NCBI RefSeq assembly: GCF_029633865.1
Contig: NC_079222.1
Coordinates: 30,455,311-30,519,310 of the forward strand
Direction of reading: 5' to 3'
Source: Lampris incognitus
Lineage: Eukaryota; Chordata; Actinopteri; Lampriformes; Lampridae
DNA: 64,000 nucleotides
A program made the position numbers and the translations under genes. This document shows, one piece after another, positions 57,801 through 64,000 of this stretch. Each line of letters begins with the position of its first letter. The stretch's first letter is position 1. The notes beneath the pieces are model-generated. The model had not been told where the DNA came from. It did no database searches and saw only the letters and a program-made list of their open reading frames with translations.

Positions 57801-58258
57801 CCCCTCTCTGGATTTCCGATTTTGTTTGCGCAAGTTTACAATTTTGAACTTGTTGAAAGATCAAATTAAATTAAAAAATGTTTTAAAAAATCCCCCCCCC
57901 ATTACGTTTTTCCTCATCTAAATTAGGCGCAAAGGATTGGGGGCGTCATGCATTGCACAGAATGTAATTGTGATTTTAAAGCCCTCTGGGATGACATTAT
58001 AATTTAGCGCTATACTGATAAATATGACTTGAGAAACGTTTGCGCAATCAGCAATTTCTTGGTCACTTATAGTTACCGGAAGGGCCTGGGTAGCTCAGAC
58101 GGTAGAGCATCCGATTGTTAATCTGAGGGTCCAGGGTTCTTCAGAGGAGTTCTCAATAACTGAAGGGCAGCTGCTCAAGGCTTTCTTTATAAACGTATGC
58201 ACAGTTGCTAGAGTCGTGATGAACTGCTACTCAAGCAACTCCTACCAAATGTGGTGTA
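57801..58258 (-). repeat. Inverted monomer segment (left arm)
   Basis: The reverse complement of the monomer stretch that normally surrounds tRNA-Lys. It shares the private variants of 62293-62705 (gcgcaaacgtttctc, tgtcatcccagaggg), so the two form an inverted repeat of about 410 bp around the hAT and Gypsy-like pieces. Confidence 0.85.
58084..58138 (+). pseudogene. tRNA-Lys relic, truncated, anticodon GTT
   Basis: Plus-strand copy in the inverted segment. It matches the tRNA-Lys body from the acceptor through the first half of the T arm (ccagggtt), then changes abruptly to spacer, so the 3' end is lost. The anticodon loop is ttgttaa, which would read GTT (an asparagine anticodon) on a lysine body. 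The anticodon stem shares the tccga variant with 49332 and 51156. Not functional. Confidence 0.85.
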
Positions 58259-58575
58259 GGTCTGCACGATATTGACAAAAACATGCATTGCGGCGATGTA
58301 ATCTTTTGTGATATATTGCACGATATATTGCGTTATATTAAACAAGGCGTGGGTAGTAAAAAAGTGCATGCACATTCATTCTTTTTGCTATAGGAGGTGG
58401 CGTCTGTGGCCAAAGCATTGCAACCTGAACCAGTCGTTCAGAGCGGCCGCCCTGATCATGTTTGACGCGTTGTCTGTTGTGATGCAGACTAGTCGGGTTT
58501 CTTCTAGCCCCCAAGCAGCCAGCGCTTCTCTTAACCCTGTTGCGATGTTTTCACTTGTGTGATCTATTGTGTTTA
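58259..58575 (-). mobile_element. hAT DNA transposon fragment
   Basis: The edge, ggtctgcacgatattg, resembles the termini of hAT elements common in fish. On the minus strand about 58398-58560 encodes a hAT/ZBED-like transposase stretch (EALAAWGLEET, CITTDNASNM, WFRLQCFGH) where TDNASNM fits the family's core motif. It is only a fragment: no BED finger, no C-terminal dimerisation part, one end only. The protein match is recalled from the family, not searched. Confidence 0.65.
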
Positions 58576-58760
58576 GAAATCACGTCAGGACACAGCGCTG
58601 TCGCTTGACACAACCTCTACGTTGCATTCTTTTAGACTAACACAGCATCACAGACAGACCCGATCAAACAACCCAGAGCCCGCAGGCATCACCAATCGAT
58701 CCCAGCACAATAGAACAGCACCAAATCAAATGCAGCACTGTCGATGTGTGCAGACATAAC

Positions 58761-58776
58761 ACCCCCCCCCCCCCCG
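58761..58776. repeat. Poly-C run
   Basis: About 16 Cs on the plus strand (G run on the element strand), next to the LTR start of fossil 3. It could be the element's polypurine tract, lengthened. Confidence 0.7.
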
Positions 58777-58789
58777 GCAGGATTTCAAA

Positions 58790-60200
58790 CATGTAAGGTT
58801 GACACAAAGTCCTCTAGGTGGCCAGGGCGTAAACATGTGCGAACAGGTCGCGAGGCGGCCTGAGGCTGGGCAGGCCGAGGTGGGGAGGGAGAAGGCGGGG
58901 GAAGCTGAGGCCCAGGAATGTCTGGGGCCCGTGTAGGAGCTGCATGAAGCCCCAGGGTGTCTCGCCACGCTGAGGGAATGGCTATGGTTGTGTCACCAGC
59001 TGTGTGTGGCGGAGCTGAAACCTTCCGTAGATGACTGGAGTGCCACCCAGTGCCATCGCTGAGGACGTAGGTGGCTGGGCCCAGCTGATGGGTGACTTGG
59101 AGAGGAGAGGACCAGTATGAAGCCATTTTATTGTCCCTGTGGGGCCTGCGGACCCTGACCCAGTCTGACACATTGATGTCTGGCACCCTGGTTCGTTTTG
59201 ACTGGTCAAACCGTTGCTTCATCCGCGTCTGCTGACGAGTGACTGAGGCTCTGACCCCAGAGGGAGGTGCCTGAGGTGTGGAGGGGCGGAGCCTGTCAAG
59301 GGGCATGCACAGTTCCCGGCCTAGCATGAGAGAGGCTGGGGAGACGCCTGTGGTCGAGTGCTGTGTGGCCCGATAGTGCAGCAGAGTGTGACGGATGGCC
59401 TGCGTGAAAGAGCACCCTTGGGCCATGTGTGCTCTGAGGCCGTTCTTCAGTGACTGGTGAAAACGTTCAACGCCACCATTGGCCTGGGGGTGGTAGTACG
59501 CAGTGCGTATATGACGGATGCCCTTGTTTTCGAGATAAGCAGCGAAGTCAGCAGAGACCAGCTGAGGGCCATTGTCAGTGGTGATGGTCTTTGGGAGGCC
59601 CCAGCGAGAGAGTCCAGGAAGTCGATGATGACCTGTGAGGTCACAGTGCCGGAAGTGGTGAGTTCAGGCCATTTTGAGTGTAGATCGTAGGCGACCACCA
59701 TGAAGTGTTGGTGGTGGGGAACTCCATGGATCTCACCACAGATGTCCAACTGCAGGTGTTCCCAGGGCTGAGAGGGCCAGGCGAGAGGTTGCAGGGGTGG
59801 GGGAGCCTGGTGGCCAGTCTTGCCACTCACAAGGCAGGCAGAACAGTCCTTCACCAGAGCCTCAATATCTCTCTTTATCCCCGGCCACCACACCAGGTCT
59901 CGGCAGCGCTGTTTCAGTTTCACAATGCCCAGGTGGCCTTCATGCGCCATATTCAAAACATGCGCACGGAGAGCAGCTGGGACCACTGTGCAAAACCCAC
60001 GTGCCACGCAGGTGTCGTTCCAGCAGGAGAGCTCCTGTCTGACTCGGGCGAACGCAGCCAGCTCCTCTGGGACCTTGTGAGGCCAGCCGTTCTGGATGTA
60101 GGTGCGGAGCTGGGAGAGGACAGGGTCCTGTTCGGAGGCTGCCCTCAGCTTCTGCAGAGAGACAGTGGCCTGAAGGGGTGTGTGTAGCATTTGGACAATG
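58790..60200 (-). pseudogene. Integrase part of fossil 3
   Basis: HHCC region (GHLGIVKLKQRCRDLVWWPG, CSACLVSGK), DDE core beginning LQLDICGEIHG, and a C-terminal module with WSSPLQVTHQLGPATYVL. Fossil. Confidence 0.8.
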
Positions 60201-60309
60201 TCCTTTTCCACACAGTCAGTGTCTGTCTGTGGAGCTGGGGTGGAGACAGAGCGAGAGAGCAGGTCGGCGACAACATTGTCTCTGCCTTGGGTGAACTGCA
60301 GGCTGAAGT

Positions 60310-62120
60310 TTTACTGGCGGAGGCGGTCAGACCAGCGGTGCAGCCTCAGGGGTTTGTGGCCTGTCCCAGATGTGGACAGCAGCACTTTCAGGGCCTGATG
60401 ATCTGTCCTGAGGGTGAAGGAGCAGCCATAGAGGTAGAGGTGCCACCTTTCACAAGCCCAGATACAGGCTAATGCCTCACGCTCACCCACGGAGTACCGC
60501 TGCTCGGTCAGGTTGAGGGCACGGGAGGCGAAGGCGATGGGCTTCTCCACGCCATTCTGTGTTTGAGACAGCACAGCCCCTATCGCTGTGGCTGACGCGT
60601 CACAGGTCACAAAGGTGGAGCTGGAGATGTCGAAGTGAGCCAACACTGGTGGTGAAGTCAGTTGAGTCTTGAGATCATGCACAGCGTCACTGCATGCCTT
60701 TGACCACACCCATGGCTCGTCCTTACGCAGCAGCTGGTGCAGGGGGGCTGTGGTCGCAGAGTACTGGGGAAGAAACCTCAGGTAGTAACTTGTCATACCC
60801 AGGAAGGAGGCGACCTGGGCGGCCGAGCTGGGCTCAGGGATGGCCTGAATGGCGTCCACGTTGGATTGTAGTGGAGTTACACCGCTCGCTGACAGCCGGA
60901 ACCCCACGAACTCGATGGCTGGCACAGAGAGGACACATTTCTCAGCATTGAGAGTTAGCTTGTGCTTGGACAGGGCTGCGAAGACCATGTTGAGGCGCTT
61001 GTCGTGGATTTCACTGGTGGGCCCGTGTACCACTATATCGTCCAGACAAATGGCCACGCCCAGTATGCCAGCCAGCACGGAGACCATGATTTTCTGGAAG
61101 CAGCTAGGGGCGGAGCTGAGACCGAAAGGCATCCTGGTGTAGCGAAACACTCCTGCATGTGTCACAAAGGCTGTGAGGTTTCGGCTGCTGGGGTGGAGGG
61201 GCACCTGTAAGTACCCCTGTCTGAGGTCGAGCTAGGAGAACACCTCAGAGCCATAGAACTGAGCAGTGAGTTCTTCTGAGGTGGGCAGTGGATACTTATC
61301 AGGGACCACTGCCTTATTTACTGCACGTAGATCGACGCAGACACGCAGGCCCCCCGACTTCTTCTTAGCCACCACGAGGTTTGAGACCCAAGGTGACGCG
61401 TCCACCGGTTCAATGATGCCAGCTTCCAGCAGTTGTTGCAGCTCGGCGGAGACCCCATCACGGAGAGCCAACGGGATGCGGCGCAGTGGTTGGATGACAG
61501 ATTTCACAGCAGGGTTGAGGAGAGGTTGATGGGCGAAGGTGGAGAGGCAGCCCAGCCCCATAAACAGCGATGGCCACTTCTGCTGCCAAGGCGTGGCAAC
61601 AGTCAGGATTGCTGCCCCCCTTGCGTCTAAGAGGGAGAACCCCAGAGCGGAGAACAGGTCCAGGCCCATCAGGTTGGACCCACGGCGTGCCACATGAAAA
61701 ACTGCATTGGGCACCAGCTTGATTCCATAGCGGACAGTCACTTGGAGAGAGCCAACCAGATCGATTTTGGAGTCACCATACCCACAGAGGACAGCCGAGG
61801 GTGCAGACAGTGGCAGTGAACCGAAGAATTGACTGTAGGTATCAACATTCAGGAGAGACAAACCTGCACCGGTGTCCAACAGCAGGGGGATGCACACATC
61901 ATTAATGTTGACTGTGCATGATTTAAATGACACTGGCCCAGAGCTCACCTTGTGAATGATGGCGTTTGAAGACTGGGGGGTGTGGCCCTCTGACCCAGCC
62001 GGGGAAGATCGACAGACGTTGGCAAAGTGATTTTGCTTACCGCAGCTACGGCATGTCTGGCCACGGCAGGGCAGTTCTGAGCCCTTGAAACATAAGACCG
62101 AGATCCACAGTTACCACAGG
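60310..62120 (-). pseudogene. Zinc-knuckle, protease, RT and RNase H parts of fossil 3
   Basis: A CGNCGS knuckle start, a retropepsin-like LLLDTGAGLSLL, RT with CLDDIVVHG and SFLGMTSYYLRFLP, and RNase H with FVTCDASATAIGAVLSQ and REALACIWACERWHLYL. Fossil. Confidence 0.8.
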
Positions 62121-62292
62121 ACTGTTGAGGGCGGGGCCGAGAACGCTGTCGTTGCAGTTGCAAGACGTCCTCAGTGGAGTCGGCGCCCGCCTCGCTCTGG
62201 CTGGGTTGCGTCCCGAGGGGCAGCCGTGAGTAGAGGGAGAAGTCGTTGGCAGCTTGACTGGAGGTGGCCACTTGCTGTGTATTTAGCAGCAG

Positions 62293-62705
62293 ACGTTTAT
62301 AAAGAAAGCCTTCAGCAGCTGCTCCTAAGATTGGAATCAACGCCTGAACAGGGACTTGAACCCTGGACCCTCAGATTAAAAGTCTGATGCTCTACCGTCT
62401 GAGCTACTCAGGCCCTTCCTTCAACTGTAAGTGACCAAGAAATTGCTGATTGCGCAAACGTTTCTCAGGTCATATTTATCTGTATAGCGCTAAATTATAA
62501 TGTCATCCCAGAGGGCTTTAAAATCACAATTACATTCTGTGCAATGCATGACGCCGCCTATCCTTTGCGCCCAATTCAGATGAGGAAAAACGTAACGGCG
62601 CGGGGGGGGATTTTTTGGAAATTTCATTTAATTATATCTTTCAACAAGTTCAAAATTGTAAACTTGTGCAAACAAATCGGAAATCCAGAGAGGAGACGCA
62701 AATAA
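62293..62705 (+). repeat. Right arm of the inverted repeat
   Basis: Normal-orientation monomer stretch with tRNA-Lys. Near reverse complement of 57801-58258. Confidence 0.85.
62341..62413 (-). tRNA. tRNA-Lys-TTT: tRNA-Lys (TTT)
   Basis: Fully paired copy: acceptor gcctgag/ttcaggc, standard D, anticodon and T arms. Probably the best-folded Lys gene in the window, although it lies beside fossil elements. Confidence 0.9.
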
Positions 62706-63471
62706 ATCTCACTACCTACCCCCATAAAGTTTCACTTAGTGGGTTCAAAAATGGAAGCCAGTTATTTAAAACCAATAGTCTTTGCTCGGTCTGAATAGGA
62801 GCAAGCGAACAATTATGAGACAGTAATCTACATTTGGGCTCATCATCATCCCTCAATGGTAGGGGACTAGGGAAAATGAATCCATGTCGACTCATCTTTC
62901 TGGCAAGGTCACAAGTCTTAGCTATGTGTTTCTTTGTAACCTAAGTTTGTTTCATTTAGTATCATTGGTGCTGACATGAAAAAAAACGTTGGAGATTCTA
63001 GTGTGCGTTATGTGCCTCGCTCTCCTGCAGAGCACTGCTCCCCTGCGGGACCAGGATAAACAAAGCTTCATCTGCTGATGTGGCTAAGCTATCATTAGCA
63101 ATGTAGCAAACCTAATGTGCTGACTTTAAGTCCAAGGCTCTAGATATCTGGAGTGTCAGTCACATTTAACCTTATGGAACGAAGTTCCACTTGCTGACGG
63201 ACGGACAAGTCTCTGTCAGAGAGACAACCTATCTAAGAGGAAAGCACAGCTAGAACAAGACATTTCAACACAGCTAGATAATGTTGCAATAAACGTCGAA
63301 GAGCTACAGTAACTGGGAAAGAGCTAAACTAGCCTCTACCTCATTTAGTGAGTATACTATTTCAATGAATGCTCATAGGCAAAGGATGGAAAACACAAGT
63401 TTAATTTCATTTGCCACACAACTATGAGTTGAAATAAACCCTACTGAGTGGGGTTCTTTATTGTTGTGTGA

Positions 63472-63544
63472 GGGGAATTAGCTCAAGCGGTAGAGCGCTC
63501 GCTTTGCATGCGAGAGGCAGCGGGATCGATGCCCGCATTCTCCA
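63472..63544 (+). tRNA. tRNA-Ala-TGC: tRNA-Ala (TGC)
   Basis: Full cloverleaf. The D loop reads AAGCGGTA, one base different from the other copies. Confidence 0.9.
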
Positions 63545-64000
63545 GAGGAGGTGGATGAGATTTGTATGTATTACGTTTGCACAGGCCTCTTAAGACTGCA
63601 ACAATTGTTGCCACTTTAACTGCAAGACTTCCCTACTATACAAGGCTGCCAATCCAGTTCAGCATTGTGCTGATCTGTAGATGGGTGTCACAGAGGTATA
63701 TGTTAAGCAAGCATACTTATTGTATTTCTACAACACTGAAATGAACTGTGACGACAAACTTTCAACATTCACGGAGATCAGTATTTTGGAGTGTAACTAC
63801 GAGATTTATGTTACGTATAAACCTGCTAATGCAGTTTATCTATCCAGTGTAGCTTTGCTCTGATTTTAAAGAGGTACATCACGGTCACGCAGGAAGACAT
63901 AAAGGTATCAGGCAAGAATCGTTATTGTATTTCTAGAACACTGAAATGATCAGAAGTAACGGGTTTTGGACATTCTGCTTGATCCGTAATCTGAAGATAA
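63472..64000. repeat. Monomer, partial, cut by window end
   Basis: tRNA-Ala (63472-63544) followed by the spacer that normally leads to the tRNA-Met relic. The RTE site near 63816-63831 is empty. The window ends before the Met relic. Confidence 0.85.

Larger units (their letters stand above)
58576..62290 (-). mobile_element. Gypsy-like LTR fossil 3, broken
   Basis: About 3.7 kb on the minus strand. Parts in element order: end of gag with a zinc-knuckle region, protease, RT, RNase H, integrase, a G-rich tract and the start of an LTR (TGTTATGTC). Only one LTR region is seen and the front part is absent, so it is broken. It is a different lineage from fossil 2 judging by its protein sequence. 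Borders are approximate to tens of bases. Confidence 0.78.
57623..63471. repeat. Rearranged monomer with inverted segment
   Basis: It starts with tRNA-Ala CGC (57623-57695), switches at about 57801 to an inverted piece of monomer containing a plus-strand tRNA-Lys relic, then has a hAT scrap and a Gypsy-like fossil. From about 62293 it resumes in normal orientation with tRNA-Lys (62341-62413) and spacer to the next tRNA-Ala. No gene is seen in 62414-63471. Confidence 0.8.

Noticed and set aside
45461-62290. An undescribed protein-coding system in the right third
   Set aside because: All long frames there match gag, protease, RT, RNase H or integrase of LTR fossils, or a hAT scrap. None is left unexplained.

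Overview
The window looks like vertebrate, most likely teleost fish, nuclear DNA. The signs are an RTE-clade LINE with a one-ORF endonuclease/reverse-transcriptase design, a tRNA-derived SINE-like repeat of a kind I recall from fish, several Ty3/Gypsy fossils, a hAT transposase scrap, abundant microsatellites, and no dense or operon-like coding. I recognise no ordinary single-copy host protein gene. The only long intact protein frame belongs to a LINE (19640-22390).

Positions 1 to about 44800 are a tandem array. The basic monomer carries tRNA-Ala on the plus strand, then a decayed tRNA-Met relic and a tRNA-Lys, both on the minus strand, with A/T-rich spacer. Three monomer types alternate: type 1 (about 1.79 kb, no old LINE), type 2 (about 2.8 kb, with an RTE insertion that is 5'-inverted) and type 3 (about 4.83 kb, with the same RTE insertion, a piece of LTR element inside it, and a SINE-like insertion). 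Together they form a higher-order unit of about 9.45 kb. It is present four times (1-9426, 9427-18851, 18852-31094, 31095-40562), with a fifth, decaying copy from 40563. Copies look nearly identical by eye. The third copy is longer because a young RTE LINE, flanked by a 22-bp target duplication, sits in its type 1 monomer.

From about 43.8 kb the order breaks down. The remaining monomers are more diverged and carry insertions: a broken Gypsy-like fossil with a 27/30-bp minisatellite (45461-47560), a Gypsy-like fossil with both LTRs and a 5-bp target duplication (51788-56686), and a hAT scrap plus a third Gypsy-like fossil (58259-62290) lying between two inverted pieces of monomer.

In all there are 17 full and one partial tRNA-Ala genes, 18 tRNA-Lys genes or relics, and 13 tRNA-Met relics. 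The arrangement reads as a tRNA-gene macrosatellite. Its history can be ordered from the sequence: basic monomer, then the RTE insertion, then duplication into types 2 and 3, then the LTR piece and SINE in type 3, then amplification of the three-monomer unit, then the young RTE. Whether the tRNA genes are expressed cannot be told. Several copies carry changes at positions that matter for tRNA identity or folding, and neither the Ala nor the Lys genes have a close T-run terminator.
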